Below, in pieces: positions 38,489 through 47,434 of a stretch of DNA of 64,000 nucleotides. The notes below the pieces were generated by a model that worked only from the letters and a program-made list of their open reading frames with translations, did no database searches and was not told the origin of the DNA. This stretch comes from Mycobacterium sp. AT1 (lineage in GTDB: Bacteria; Actinomycetota; Actinomycetes; Mycobacteriales; Mycobacteriaceae), in assembly GCF_002043095.1 (NCBI RefSeq), contig NZ_MVOC01000009.1, forward strand, positions 1-64,000, given 5' to 3'. Made by a program: the position numbers and the translations under genes. How positions within the stretch are numbered: the first letter of the stretch is position 1; every line of letters starts with the position of its first letter.

Positions 38489-38596
38489 GGGGTATGACAC
38501 TACGACCCCAGACCGCATTCGGTTCTCCGACGGTGTGGTGTGGCGGTCGGGCGCCGTTGGCCCTGCGGCAATGTCCGGCGGCTACCGTCGGCGGCC

Positions 38597-39325
38597 GTGA
38601 CGACCTTTGTGGTTGCTGCCCTGCCCGCCCTCATGGACCCGATGTACTGGCTCGGTCACGACGGCATGTTCGGCTCGGCGGTGCTGCCGGGCGTGATGCT
38701 GATCGTCTTCCTCGAGACGGGGCTGCTGTGCCCCTTCCTGCCAGGGGACACCCTGCTGTTCACCTCGGGTCTGCTCGCGGCGCAAGACGGCGCACCCGTG
38801 GAGATCTGGACGCTGGCGCTTGGCACCACCGCGGCTGCCGTCGCGGGCGGCCAGGTCGGATACCTCATCGGGTGGCGACTTGGGCCCGCGTTCTTCAGGA
38901 AGGAGGACGCGCGGATCTTCAAGAAGCGCTACCTGGCCTCGTCGCACGCGTTCTTCGCCAAGCACGGCCGCAAGGCGATCGTGATCGGGCACTTCGTCGG
39001 CGTGGTCCGAACGTTCATGCCGGTCGTCGCCGGCGCGTCGGGGATGCGGTACCGCGTCTTCCTGGCCTACGACGTACTGGGAGCGGCGGCCTGGGGCGTC
39101 GGGCTCACCGTCGTGGGCTTTCACCTGGGCAACGTCGCGTTCGTCAGCACCCACCTCGAGCTGATGGTGGTGTTGATCGCAGTGCTGTCCACGCTGCCGG
39201 TGGCCGCGTCGGTGGTGCGGGCCTGCCTGGCGCGGCGGCCTAGCGGGCCAGCCAGCCCTTCACCGTGTCCAGATCCCTCGAGTACGTCTCCAGATTGTCC
39301 TCCTGGAACCGGGATGCGCCGCTGA
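38597..39325 (+). CDS. DedA-family membrane protein
   Basis: 242 residues. DedA signatures include ETGLLCPFLPGDTLLFTSGLLAA, VGYLIGWRLGPAFF and the arginine/glycine motif GHFVGVVRTFMPVVAGASGM. DedA proteins act in lipid-carrier recycling and membrane homeostasis. The GTG at 38597 is used. The last ~30 residues (Ser/Pro-rich) extend 86 bp into the oppositely oriented small gene, so the true end of the ancestral protein was probably near 39240. Confidence 0.9.
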   Translation: MTTFVVAALPALMDPMYWLGHDGMFGSAVLPGVMLIVFLETGLLCPFLPGDTLLFTSGLLAAQDGAPVEIWTLALGTTAAAVAGGQVGYLIGWRLGPAFFRKEDARIFKKRYLASSHAFFAKHGRKAIVIGHFVGVVRTFMPVVAGASGMRYRVFLAYDVLGAAAWGVGLTVVGFHLGNVAFVSTHLELMVVLIAVLSTLPVAASVVRACLARRPSGPASPSPCPDPSSTSPDCPPGTGMRR

Positions 39326-39491
39326 TCGCGTCGTCGCCCCGCCAGATGACTCGGACCCGGGTCTGGCCACGCAGGTAGATGTCCACGCGGTCGTCGATCC
39401 TGCGGTCCCAACCGGCGGCGGCGGTGATCTCGGCGAGTTCGGACCGTAGGTCCGTCGTGGTCGTCGCCGGCCCCTCTTCGGATGAACTCAT
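39240..39491 (-). CDS. small conserved hypothetical protein
   Basis: 83 residues, soluble, charged (RSELAEITAAAGWDRRIDDRVDIYLRG, VRVIWRGDDAISGASRF). No motif is recognised. The ATG is followed by an acidic Thr-rich segment. It overlaps the DedA tail by 86 bp. The regular pattern of alternating strands (IYLRGQTRVRVIWRG) suggests a small alpha/beta fold. Confidence 0.7.
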   Translation of the reverse strand: MSSSEEGPATTTTDLRSELAEITAAAGWDRRIDDRVDIYLRGQTRVRVIWRGDDAISGASRFQEDNLETYSRDLDTVKGWLAR

Positions 39492-39578
39492 GGGGACATC
39501 CTCCCGGTAGCGCTGCAGACCCGTGCGGCCACCCCGACTTTCAGGAAGTATCCAGCCAGCCTCAGTAGCTTCGCCTCG

Positions 39579-40880
39579 ATGTCGACGAAGCCGAACGCGT
39601 GGGTGCGCGTCTACGGGCCGGTGGTCCTCCTCGTGGCGCTCGTCGCCTACGCGGGGATGTATCTGCGGTGGCCCGGCCTCGCCAGCCAGGTCGACCTGCT
39701 GGTCTACCGGTTCGGAGCGGGACGGGTCCTCGCAGGCCAGGATCTCTATTCAGTCGGGCTGACGGGAAACCCGCGCACATTGCTGTTCGACTACACGCCC
39801 TTCGCGGCGATGTGTTCGCTTCCGCTGACCCTCGTCACGGCGCCGGCGGCGCAGGTGATCGGACTCGTCGTGAACGCCGCGCTGCTGGTCTACGTCGTCC
39901 GGCGCACGCTGGTCCGGCTCGGGGTGACGACCTCGACCGGGTTGTGGAGCTTGGGCGCGCTGCTAGTGGGCTTGCTGTGCTGGCTCGAGCCGGTGCGGTT
40001 GTCATTGCAGCTCGGGCAGGTGAACCTGCTGATCCTTGCCGTCGTGGTGGCCGACCTGCTCGGGCCGGACACGCGCAGGTGGGCCGGTGTCGGCATTGGT
40101 CTCGTCGCCGGCGTGAAGCTCACCCCCGCCCTGTTCGTCGTCTTCCTGGTGCTGACCGGGAGACGACGCGCCGCGGTGGTGGCGACGGTGACGTTCGCGG
40201 CCACCGTGGTTCTCGGGTTCCTGGTGCTGCCCCGCGACTCCGGCTACTTCTGGCTGCGCGGCGGGTTCGACGACGTCGCCCGCATCACCAGCGATCCCGT
40301 CGCGAACACGAGCTTGAAGGGGTTGTTCGTCAGGATGCACCTCGCCGGGGTGCCGACGGTTGCCATGACCGCCGCGCTGGCGGTCGCCGCGTTGGCCGTC
40401 GCGGTGCTGGCGTGGCGGCGGGGTCAGGCGGTGCTCGGGGTTGCCGTGGTGGGGATGGCGTCGGCCGCGCTGTCGCCGTTCAGTTGGAGCCATCACTGGG
40501 TGTGGGCGGTGCCGCTGATGGTTCACCTCGGGCATCGCGCGTACGTCGTGGGCAGCCGATCGGCGGTCGTCGCGTTGTGGCTCTCCTGGGGCGTGTTCGC
40601 CGGCTGGGTGGTGCGGACGACCGGTGACACGCCGGAGACGGGTCTGTTGTCGCTGCGTCCGGGAGGATGGTGGGACGTCGTGATCCCGGCGGCCTACCTG
40701 GCGGGCTTCGTCGTCGTTTTGGTCGGCACCGCGTGGTGGTTGCGCGGACGGCCCTACGAGATCGGCGCGACCACGGGTGCGGAGTTGTACCCGGTGACCC
40801 GAACCCAGTCGGCAGGAGCCGAACCGCTCGGCAGCGTCGCGCGGACGTCGACCGTCTCGCCGGGGAACACCGTCACGTAA
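39579..40880 (+). CDS. GT87/DUF2029 polyprenyl-phosphomannose-dependent mannosyltransferase-like protein
   Basis: 433 residues with about ten to twelve membrane helices. The first loop has the conserved acidic residue of GT-C enzymes (SQVDLLVYRFGAGRVLAGQDLY), and EPVRLSLQLGQVNLLILAVVVADL plus SLKGLFVRMHLAG and SPFSWSHHWVW are typical of the mycobacterial PimE/Rv2181 group. These add mannose to PIM, LM or LAM glycolipids on the outer side of the membrane. Which linkage this member makes cannot be told. Its last 127 bp overlap the 3' end of the GH2 gene on the other strand. Confidence 0.88.
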   Translation: MSTKPNAWVRVYGPVVLLVALVAYAGMYLRWPGLASQVDLLVYRFGAGRVLAGQDLYSVGLTGNPRTLLFDYTPFAAMCSLPLTLVTAPAAQVIGLVVNAALLVYVVRRTLVRLGVTTSTGLWSLGALLVGLLCWLEPVRLSLQLGQVNLLILAVVVADLLGPDTRRWAGVGIGLVAGVKLTPALFVVFLVLTGRRRAAVVATVTFAATVVLGFLVLPRDSGYFWLRGGFDDVARITSDPVANTSLKGLFVRMHLAGVPTVAMTAALAVAALAVAVLAWRRGQAVLGVAVVGMASAALSPFSWSHHWVWAVPLMVHLGHRAYVVGSRSAVVALWLSWGVFAGWVVRTTGDTPETGLLSLRPGGWWDVVIPAAYLAGFVVVLVGTAWWLRGRPYEIGATTGAELYPVTRTQSAGAEPLGSVARTSTVSPGNTVT

Positions 40881-43537
40881 TTGTCGTCATAGGTGATCGG
40901 AAGGACCTCGTCGCCGTCGCGGGTCGCGGTCACCTCGGCCCGCTCGAAGAAGGCGACCTGCTTGGTCGGGTTGCGCAGTGAGATCACCACGTCGCCACCT
41001 GATCGCGTCGCCGACACGGTCAGCGGCACCTTCGCCATGGTGTTGAGCGGGGTCATGTCGGCCCAGGTGTCCTGGTGAAGTTCGAAGGCGAAGTCCCCGT
41101 CGGGATCTCCGACGTCGTCGTTGCGCTGGGACTGCCAGTACACGTTCTCGTCGACGACCTTGCCCGACGCGTCGAGCACCTCGCAGCGGACGAAGAAGAC
41201 CCGGGAGTCCCTCGCTTCCCGCGGCAGGGTGACGGCCCGCGCGGTGCCACCCGAAGGCACCGCGAGAGCGGCGCTGGTCTGGTCGTCGCGGAGCTTGCCC
41301 TGCAGGTCGTACACCCTGACTCGGACGCGGACGTCCTTCGCCTCGTCCGGCGTCTGGTTGACCAGGGTGACGTTGGCCCGACTGCGGTCCCCCGTCGCGT
41401 AGGAGTCGAAGACCGCGGACAGTGGCCGCAGGCCCTGCTTGGCTCCGAAGTACGCGCCGCCGGGGCGCAGGTAGTAGTCGAACAGGTTGCCGAAGAAGGA
41501 CGGCCAGTGGCTGTTCAGCATCCAGTAGATCGTCATCTTGTGCCCGGCCCAGCCGAGGGCGGCAAACGACTCGAACTGGGCACGAGTGGACTCGTAGTGC
41601 GCAAGCTGGGCCTTGCGGGCGAACTCGTAGGCGCTGCCCGAGGACCCGTAGCGGCGGTTGACGGCCAGTTGGGTGCTGGTCAACCGTTCGTTGTCGGGGT
41701 TGGAACCGGCGTGGAAGTACCAGTAGTCGTTGATGGGCCACAGCTTGTCCGGCGGGATGAACTGCTGCAGGCTCGCGAACGGCGGGATGTGCTCGTTGTC
41801 GCCCTGTTCGGCGGAGGCGCCCCTGGCCGCGCGGTACTCCCCGCTGAACCAGTAAGACGGCGGTCGCCACGTGTACGGTCCCGCCATCTGGATGCCGTCC
41901 CACAGGCGTTTGCCCGTGTCGTCGGTGACGTAGGACGACACCGTGTCGACGACGGCGTTCTGCCAGTGCAGGTCTCGCAAGATTTGGTGGTAGTCCGCGC
42001 GGACCTTGTCCGGTGGCCGCCCGTCGCTGGCGTTGGCCCAGACGGACGCCGAGGCGTGCGAACGCAGCATGGTGATCTGCGACCTCAAGCTGTCCCTGGC
42101 GACGCGGTTGTCCTCGTCGTCCCACTGCGGCCACTTCTCCCACTGGTTGCAGCACATCCAGCCGACCATCAGGGGGATGCCGAGCTCGTCGGCGACTTCG
42201 ACGAAGCGCTCGTCGGGGATCTTCGACTCCAGCCGCAGCATGTTCAGCCCGAGGTCGCGAACGTAGGACAGGATGGCGTCCTCGCGGCCGGGGTCGTAGG
42301 CGTACAACAGATCTGGGGTGTACGTGGCGCCGCGCACCAGGAAGTCGCGACCGTTGACCTGCAGGTAGAAGCTGCCGCCGGTGCCCAGCTCGGGGAAGCG
42401 TTCGTCGTCGTCGCGGAACTGCGAGATGGTCCGCACACCGAAGCGTTGGTGGGTTTCGTCGACCGCACTGCCGAACTGGCGAAATTCCAGCCGCAGGTCA
42501 TACAGATTGGGTGCGCCCATCGTGTAGGGCCACCACAGATCAGGATGGTCGACGGTGAGCTGACCGAAATCGCTTGGGTCGAAGCTGACTTCGCGCTGTT
42601 CGCCGGCCGCCAGGCTGACCGCCTTTTCGACCACGACGTCCGGCTTGCCAGGGCGACTGATGGTGCCGCGGACGACGCCTCGGATGCGGTCGTTCGACGA
42701 GTTCCGCAGGGTGGTGAAGATGGACAACCGCGCGGAGTCGGTGTTGGGCAGCGGCAGTTCGGTGTTCACCGTGGCGGCCGCGATCGTCACCGCGCCGGAC
42801 ATCCGCAGCGTGACGGGTTTCCACACGCCCGCGTTGCGGTCGGCGACGAACGAGTTTCCGTTGCCCGGATTCTTGTTCGGCCCCTGGTAACCCAGGTAGT
42901 TCCAGTTGATCCAGTCGAACCAGCTGTCGGCGAGCTCGACCCCGTCGACGTCCTGCAGCGACCGCTCCGGCGTCACCTTGACCGCAAGGGTGTTGGGCTG
43001 ACCCGGCCGGATCCATCGGGTGACGTCGAGGTCGTGGTCGACGTACATGCCGACGATCTGCCTGGCGTCGGCGACCAGCTGGCCGTTGAGCCAGATCTCG
43101 GCGCGGTAGTTGATCCCGGGAAAGTTCAACTGGTACGAGCGGTGTCCCGCCTCGGCGTCGAAGGTGGTGCGGTACCACCAGTCCTGCTTCCACAGGTCTT
43201 GCGGCACCTCGTCGAGGAGGTTCTTGCCGTAGTAGAGATTTGGATACGTGCCGTCGTCCTCGAGCGCTTGCAGCACGGTGGCTGGCATACGGCGAACGTC
43301 GTGCCACTTCGCATTGCGATAGGCCGGGAGCGAGATCGCCGAGCCCTCGTCGGTGACCTCCCGCGCCGATGCCAGCTGCCAACCGTCGGCCAGCACGACG
43401 TCCTTGGCAGGCGGTTCCGGCCGGGCAAAGCGGGGCACGTCGCCGACGCTGAGGACGAGCAGAACGAGGAGAACCACGAAGCCCAGGACGGCGGTGCGGC
43501 GCATCGAGGGCGCGATGGGGCTACTCCGTCCTGGCAT
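40754..43537 (-). CDS. membrane-anchored glycoside hydrolase family 2 (exo-beta-glucosaminidase/mannosidase-like)
   Basis: 927 residues. One hydrophobic helix (about residues 13-31) anchors or exports the protein. Then follow the GH2 sugar-binding domain (WWYRTTFDAEAG ... NFPGINYRAEIWLNG), an immunoglobulin-like domain, the TIM barrel (~360-690) and C-terminal beta domains. Instead of the classic GH2 Asn-Glu acid, the sequence has NASDGRPPD, as in exo-beta-D-glucosaminidases such as CsxA where an Asp is the acid; the probable nucleophile Glu is in GDNEHIPPFASL. It probably removes beta-linked hexosaminyl or mannosyl residues outside the membrane. The substrate is not proven. It lies tail-to-tail with the mannosyltransferase gene. 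Confidence 0.85.
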   Translation of the reverse strand: MPGRSSPIAPSMRRTAVLGFVVLLVLLVLSVGDVPRFARPEPPAKDVVLADGWQLASAREVTDEGSAISLPAYRNAKWHDVRRMPATVLQALEDDGTYPNLYYGKNLLDEVPQDLWKQDWWYRTTFDAEAGHRSYQLNFPGINYRAEIWLNGQLVADARQIVGMYVDHDLDVTRWIRPGQPNTLAVKVTPERSLQDVDGVELADSWFDWINWNYLGYQGPNKNPGNGNSFVADRNAGVWKPVTLRMSGAVTIAAATVNTELPLPNTDSARLSIFTTLRNSSNDRIRGVVRGTISRPGKPDVVVEKAVSLAAGEQREVSFDPSDFGQLTVDHPDLWWPYTMGAPNLYDLRLEFRQFGSAVDETHQRFGVRTISQFRDDDERFPELGTGGSFYLQVNGRDFLVRGATYTPDLLYAYDPGREDAILSYVRDLGLNMLRLESKIPDERFVEVADELGIPLMVGWMCCNQWEKWPQWDDEDNRVARDSLRSQITMLRSHASASVWANASDGRPPDKVRADYHQILRDLHWQNAVVDTVSSYVTDDTGKRLWDGIQMAGPYTWRPPSYWFSGEYRAARGASAEQGDNEHIPPFASLQQFIPPDKLWPINDYWYFHAGSNPDNERLTSTQLAVNRRYGSSGSAYEFARKAQLAHYESTRAQFESFAALGWAGHKMTIYWMLNSHWPSFFGNLFDYYLRPGGAYFGAKQGLRPLSAVFDSYATGDRSRANVTLVNQTPDEAKDVRVRVRVYDLQGKLRDDQTSAALAVPSGGTARAVTLPREARDSRVFFVRCEVLDASGKVVDENVYWQSQRNDDVGDPDGDFAFELHQDTWADMTPLNTMAKVPLTVSATRSGGDVVISLRNPTKQVAFFERAEVTATRDGDEVLPITYDDNYVTVFPGETVDVRATLPSGSAPADWVRVTGYNSAPVVAPIS

Positions 43538-43631
43538 GGGGGCACGTCAGGTGACGTGGGGATCCCTCATTGTGCCTGCCGACCGGCGGGAGGGCCGAAC
43601 GCGTCGACGATCCGCAGCTCAGGCGGCTGCG

Positions 43632-44375
43632 CTAGAACAGGTCCTTGTGCGGCACATCGGTCACCAGTCCTCCGTCGACCACGAACTCGGCGCCCGTGGA
43701 GAACGACGACTCGTCGCTGGCGAGGAAGACGACGAACGTCGCCACCTCGTCGCATTCACCGGGACGGCCAAGTGGCGCGGTGACCATGTCGTCGGGGAAG
43801 TGCTTCGTCATCGGCGTGCGGATGAAGCCGGGGTGCAGCGAGTTGACCCGAATGTTGAACTTGCCCAGTTCGATCGCCGCGGACTTGGCGAGGCCGCGGA
43901 CGGCCCACTTGGTCGCGACGTACGGGTGCACCATCGGGGCACCGCGGAGGCCCTCGATCGAGGACACGTTGATGATGGAGCCACCGCCGGCGGTCTTCAT
44001 CGCCTCGACGGAGGCCTGCATGCCGAGGAAGGTGCCGGTGAGGTTGACGTCGATGACCTTTTGCCACTTGACCATGTCGAAGCTGCCGATCTTGCCAAGC
44101 GCCACGATGCCGGCGTTGTTGACCAGAACGTTGAGCTTGCCGAAGTCGGAGACCGCGGTCGCGACGGCGGCGTCCCACTGGTCGGCCTCGGTGACGTCGA
44201 GGTGGACGTAGCGCGCGGATTCACCGAGCTCGTCGGCAAGAGCCTTGCCCTCCTCGTCGAGGATGTCGCCGATGATCACTTTTGCGCCCTCGGCCACCAA
44301 CATCCTGGCGTGCGCGGCACCCATCCCCCGCGCCCCGCCGCTGATCAGTGCAACTTTTTCGTCCACGCGTCCCAT
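43632..44375 (-). CDS. short-chain dehydrogenase of the FabG3/20-beta-hydroxysteroid dehydrogenase type
   Basis: 247 residues. NAD(P) motif SGGARGMGAAH, then NNAGI, and the catalytic Ser139, Tyr152 and Lys156 (SSIEGLRGAP, YVATK). The N-terminal half is very close in character to M. tuberculosis FabG3 (Rv2002), a 3-alpha/20-beta-hydroxysteroid dehydrogenase, including DILDEEGKALADEL and ARYVHLDVT. It probably oxidises or reduces a steroid hydroxyl group. A KstR-like operator lies in the 100 bp before its start, shared with the divergent DapB-like gene, which supports a sterol-linked role. Confidence 0.9.
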   Translation of the reverse strand: MGRVDEKVALISGGARGMGAAHARMLVAEGAKVIIGDILDEEGKALADELGESARYVHLDVTEADQWDAAVATAVSDFGKLNVLVNNAGIVALGKIGSFDMVKWQKVIDVNLTGTFLGMQASVEAMKTAGGGSIINVSSIEGLRGAPMVHPYVATKWAVRGLAKSAAIELGKFNIRVNSLHPGFIRTPMTKHFPDDMVTAPLGRPGECDEVATFVVFLASDESSFSTGAEFVVDGGLVTDVPHKDLF

Positions 44376-44405
44376 GACGGGACAGGCTACCGCATGGCCC
44401 CTTCG

Positions 44406-44425
44406 AACTAGAACCTGTTCCAATT
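44406..44425. promoter_or_regulatory. KstR-like operator between SDR and DapB-like gene
   Basis: AACTAGAACCTGTTCCAATT fits the KstR consensus TnnAACnnGTTnnA (TAGAACCTGTTCCA, 44409-44422). It lies midway between two divergent genes. KstR is the TetR-type repressor of mycobacterial cholesterol catabolism. The match to consensus is direct; binding is inferred. Confidence 0.7.
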
Positions 44426-44475
44426 CCGACCTTGGGACCGCATACTCCCAAGGCATCCATCGTGAGGAGAAACGA

Positions 44476-45552
44476 ATGGCGATACGCGTCGCACTCATCG
44501 GCACCGGGAACTGCGGCAGCCTTGCACTCAAGCAGCTGATCACCGACGAGCGATTCGACCTGATCGGAGTTTGGGTGTCCTCCGACGCCAAGGTTGGCAA
44601 GGACGCGGGCGAACTTGCGGGGCTCGACACGTCCACCGGTGTCCTCGCGACGAACGATCTCGACGCGATCATTTCCGACCGACCGGAGTGCGCCGTCTAC
44701 TGCGCGATGGGCGACGTTCGCCTCAAGGAGGCGATGGCCGACGTACGAGTGTTGCTCAGCGCCGGCGTCAACGTGGTCGGCTCGGCGCCTGGCGTGCTGC
44801 AGTACCCATGGCAGGTCATTCCCGACAAGTTCATCGAACGCGTGGAAGATGCTGCTCGAGAAGGCAATTCAAGTGTCTTCATCACCGGTGTCGACCCCGG
44901 ATTCGCCACCGACCTGCTGCCGTTCGCGTTGGCGGGAACCTGCCAGACCATCCAGCAGATCCGCACCATGGAAATCGCCGACTACTCCACCTACGACGGC
45001 GTCACGGTGATGTTCGACGTCATGGGCTTCGGCAACCCGATCGGCGAATTCCCGATGCTCTTCCAACCCGGGGTGCTGAGCATCGCCTGGGGCACCGCAA
45101 TACGACAACTCGCAGCCGGCCTCGGGGTCGAGGTCGACGAGATCAGGGATTCCGTCGAACAGGAACCGGCACCGGAGGACCTCGACGTGGCGGCCGGGCA
45201 CATCGCCAAGGGCACCGTCGCGGCGCTGCGCTTCCAGATCGAAGGCATGGTGGGCGGAAAGCCCGTCATCGTCGTCGAGCACGTGACCCGGCTGCGCGCC
45301 GACCTGCGGCCAGACTGGGCGCAGCCCGCGCATCCGGGCGGCTCGTATCGGATCGAAATCACCGGCGAACCCTCGTACTTCGCCGACATCGTGCCCACCA
45401 GCGCGAACGGCGGCGCGCCGTATGCGGCGATCCTCGCCGCCGCAGCCCGCATCGTGAACTCCATCCCCGACGTGATCGCCGCAGCCCCAGGCATCCGCAC
45501 CACCCTGGACTTGCCGTTGCCGACGGGCAAGGGCGTGGTCGTCCTCGACTGA
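44476..45552 (+). CDS. DapB-like (dihydrodipicolinate reductase N-terminal domain) dehydrogenase
   Basis: 358 residues. A Rossmann start (IRVALIGTGNCGSLALKQLI) is followed by segments of the DapB/2,4-diaminopentanoate dehydrogenase group (GVWVSSDAKVGKDAGELAG, SAGVNVVGSAPGVLQYP). The C-terminal half (FQIEGMVGGKPVIVVEHVTRL) is typical of mycobacterial proteins loosely annotated 'dihydrodipicolinate reductase'; it is too long and too divergent to be the lysine-pathway DapB. GAGGAG precedes the ATG. With a KstR-like site 51 bp upstream it is probably part of the sterol/lipid regulon, reaction unknown. Confidence 0.85.
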   Translation: MAIRVALIGTGNCGSLALKQLITDERFDLIGVWVSSDAKVGKDAGELAGLDTSTGVLATNDLDAIISDRPECAVYCAMGDVRLKEAMADVRVLLSAGVNVVGSAPGVLQYPWQVIPDKFIERVEDAAREGNSSVFITGVDPGFATDLLPFALAGTCQTIQQIRTMEIADYSTYDGVTVMFDVMGFGNPIGEFPMLFQPGVLSIAWGTAIRQLAAGLGVEVDEIRDSVEQEPAPEDLDVAAGHIAKGTVAALRFQIEGMVGGKPVIVVEHVTRLRADLRPDWAQPAHPGGSYRIEITGEPSYFADIVPTSANGGAPYAAILAAAARIVNSIPDVIAAAPGIRTTLDLPLPTGKGVVVLD

Positions 45553-45559
45553 GGATGCG

Positions 45560-46003
45560 TCAGCGCCGACGGATGCCCGTCCACACCAGGCGAACGGTGG
45601 TGCCACCGGTCGACGTCTGAATCGACGCCCGATCGGCCAACGCCTTCATCAGGGCGATCCCCCGGCCGCGACTGCGGTCGGGCGGGGACGACGGAGCCGT
45701 CCTCCACTGCCCTCGATCCGCCACGGTGACCGACAGCGCCGAGTCCGAGGGATCGTGCGCAGCGCGGAGGTCCATGGTGCCGACGCGCCCCATCGCGACG
45801 TACGCGAACTCAGCGGTGTTGGCGAGTGCTTCGTATATCGCGAGGACCAGATCGTTGGCCTTGTAGGAGTCGATGTCGAAGGTGCCTTGCAACCACCGGG
45901 AGAAGTCGTCGCGAGTTTGCGCGGCCGCTCCGGGGTCGGCAGGCACGCCTACCCGCTCGAAGCGCTCTGCGCTGGGGGCCGTCTTGGCAAGTGAGTCGAT
46001 CAT
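45560..46003 (-). CDS. anti-sigma-factor-type serine kinase (RsbW-like ATPase)
   Basis: About 147 residues. GHKL ATPase boxes: N box EALANTAEFAYV, a G1-like VADRGQW (the second glycine is missing) and G2 SRGRGIALMKALAD. This is the RsbW/SpoIIAB fold that phosphorylates an antagonist and holds a sigma factor. An ATG at 46003 is used; a TTG seven codons upstream (46024) is possible. Its likely partner, a STAS protein, is encoded 43 bp upstream. No sigma-factor gene is near. Confidence 0.85.
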   Translation of the reverse strand: MIDSLAKTAPSAERFERVGVPADPGAAAQTRDDFSRWLQGTFDIDSYKANDLVLAIYEALANTAEFAYVAMGRVGTMDLRAAHDPSDSALSVTVADRGQWRTAPSSPPDRSRGRGIALMKALADRASIQTSTGGTTVRLVWTGIRRR

Positions 46004-46046
46004 CTCAACGAGGCTGGTACCCAATCGATCGATCGACTATGCGTGC

Positions 46047-46436
46047 TCACGCCGTAAAGGTCGCGAGCGCCTCGTCCAGAGTGGCGTGCAACGGCATGAT
46101 GTCGGCAATGCCGACCAGCTTGAGGGGCCGACTGGTGGCAGGTCCGTCGGCAACGATCAGGATGTCGACGCCCTCGGGTGCGGCGTCGTGCGCGGCAACG
46201 AGGACCCCCATGCCCGCCGACGCCAAGAACTCGACGTCGGTCAAGTCCACGACGAGACCCGCGGGCGACTTGGCAAGCGCCGCGGTGATGGCGTCCTCGA
46301 GTTGAGGCGCCGTGATCATGTCGACGACACCCGAGGTGGCGATGACGGCGACCTGTCCGACCAGTCGTTCGTTGACTACGCAGGTCGAACCCGGTGCCAT
46401 CGAAGTGCCGTCAGTCGTTTCCCGTTGTTCGTTCAA
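46047..46436 (-). CDS. STAS-domain anti-sigma-factor antagonist
   Basis: 129 residues with a STAS domain: VAVIATSGVVDMITAPQLEDAI, then the switch serine Ser73 in VEFLASAGMGVLV. In partner-switching systems the RsbW-like kinase phosphorylates this serine; the unphosphorylated form frees the sigma factor. The gene is followed directly by the kinase gene. A promoter must lie in the 215 bp shared with the divergent HAD gene. Confidence 0.88.
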   Translation of the reverse strand: MNEQRETTDGTSMAPGSTCVVNERLVGQVAVIATSGVVDMITAPQLEDAITAALAKSPAGLVVDLTDVEFLASAGMGVLVAAHDAAPEGVDILIVADGPATSRPLKLVGIADIMPLHATLDEALATFTA

Positions 46437-46651
46437 AGCCCGTCTTCCATGTTCAACCGCGACAAGAGTTGCGCGGCGCCGTGATTCTCGTTCACAGGGG
46501 GCTCCGGCTGAACCCCGTCTGAATTTGAAACCGCCACGTCGAACCTATCCGATGGGTGGTCCATCGTCCCTATCAGCCGGGTGGTTTGCCCTCGTGCCCA
46601 CGGGGGCCTTGGGGTTCCGGCGGCTGCCACCACCTGTATACCTGGAATGAA

Positions 46652-47434
46652 ATGAACTCCGACGAGTCCGTGGCGCATCTGCTCGAGGAGATCGCCGCCG
46701 CCCCGCCCGGCGAGGGTGTCGGCGCCTTCTTCGACCTGGACGGCACGCTGGTGTCCGGATTCACCGCGACCGCCCACGCAGGTCATCGGGTGCACGCCCG
46801 GCAGGCCAGCATCGGTGAGGTGCTCGGAGTCCTTGAGGCGTCGCTGCGGTACCGGCTGGGGCGAATGGAGTTCAAACGGCTGGTCGTGCGTGCGGCGGGC
46901 TATCTGCGGGGCGATTCGATGGCCGAACTCGACGAGCTCGGCGAGTACCTCTTTCGGCGCCACATCGAACACAGGGTCTACGCCCAGATGCACGACGTCG
47001 TCCGCGCGCACCAGGATCGCGGCCACACCGTGGTGCTCAGTTCCTCGGCGTTGACGATCCACGCCGAACCGGTCGCCCGCTTCCTCGGCGTCGACGACGT
47101 GATCTGCAACCACTTCGAGGTGGACGACGACGGGCTGCTGACCGGCGGCATCGTCGCCCCGGTCGTGTGGGGTCGCGGCAAGGCGGCAGCGGTGACGCGG
47201 TTCGCCGAGAGCCGCGGCGTCGACCTTCGACAGAGTTACTTCTACGCCGACGGCGACGAGGACGTGGCCCTGATGCGGGTGATCGGCCATCCGCGGCCGG
47301 TCAATCCGAGGACCCGGTTGGCCGCCGAGGCGGTCCGCATGGGATGGCCCGTGCTGCGGGTGGGGGTCGGTCAAGGACGGCGTGGGTCGATGCGCACCAG
47401 GCTCTGGAACCGGCCGACGAACACCGGCGGATAG
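46652..47434 (+). CDS. HAD-IB family phosphatase
   Basis: 260 residues. Motif I FFDLDGTLVSG (Asp nucleophile), motif II VVLSSSALTIHAEP, and motif IV YADGDEDVALMRVIGHPRPVNP. This is the SerB-like HAD domain that in mycobacteria is often fused to a PlsC acyltransferase; here the acyltransferase is absent and the protein ends in RTRLWNRP. Substrate could be a phospholipid-type phosphate or phosphoserine-like compound. The 3' end overlaps the next gene by 64 bp. Confidence 0.88.
   Translation: MNSDESVAHLLEEIAAAPPGEGVGAFFDLDGTLVSGFTATAHAGHRVHARQASIGEVLGVLEASLRYRLGRMEFKRLVVRAAGYLRGDSMAELDELGEYLFRRHIEHRVYAQMHDVVRAHQDRGHTVVLSSSALTIHAEPVARFLGVDDVICNHFEVDDDGLLTGGIVAPVVWGRGKAAAVTRFAESRGVDLRQSYFYADGDEDVALMRVIGHPRPVNPRTRLAAEAVRMGWPVLRVGVGQGRRGSMRTRLWNRPTNTGG

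Noticed and set aside
41075..43783. 902-residue open frame antisense to the GH2 gene
   Set aside because: Low-complexity Val/Gly/Asp/Arg-rich translation with no motif; a codon-bias shadow of the opposite strand.
44476..45552. Lysine-pathway DapB
   Set aside because: It is about 110 residues too long, lacks the DapB C-terminal tetrapicolinate-binding motif, and stands behind a KstR-like site.
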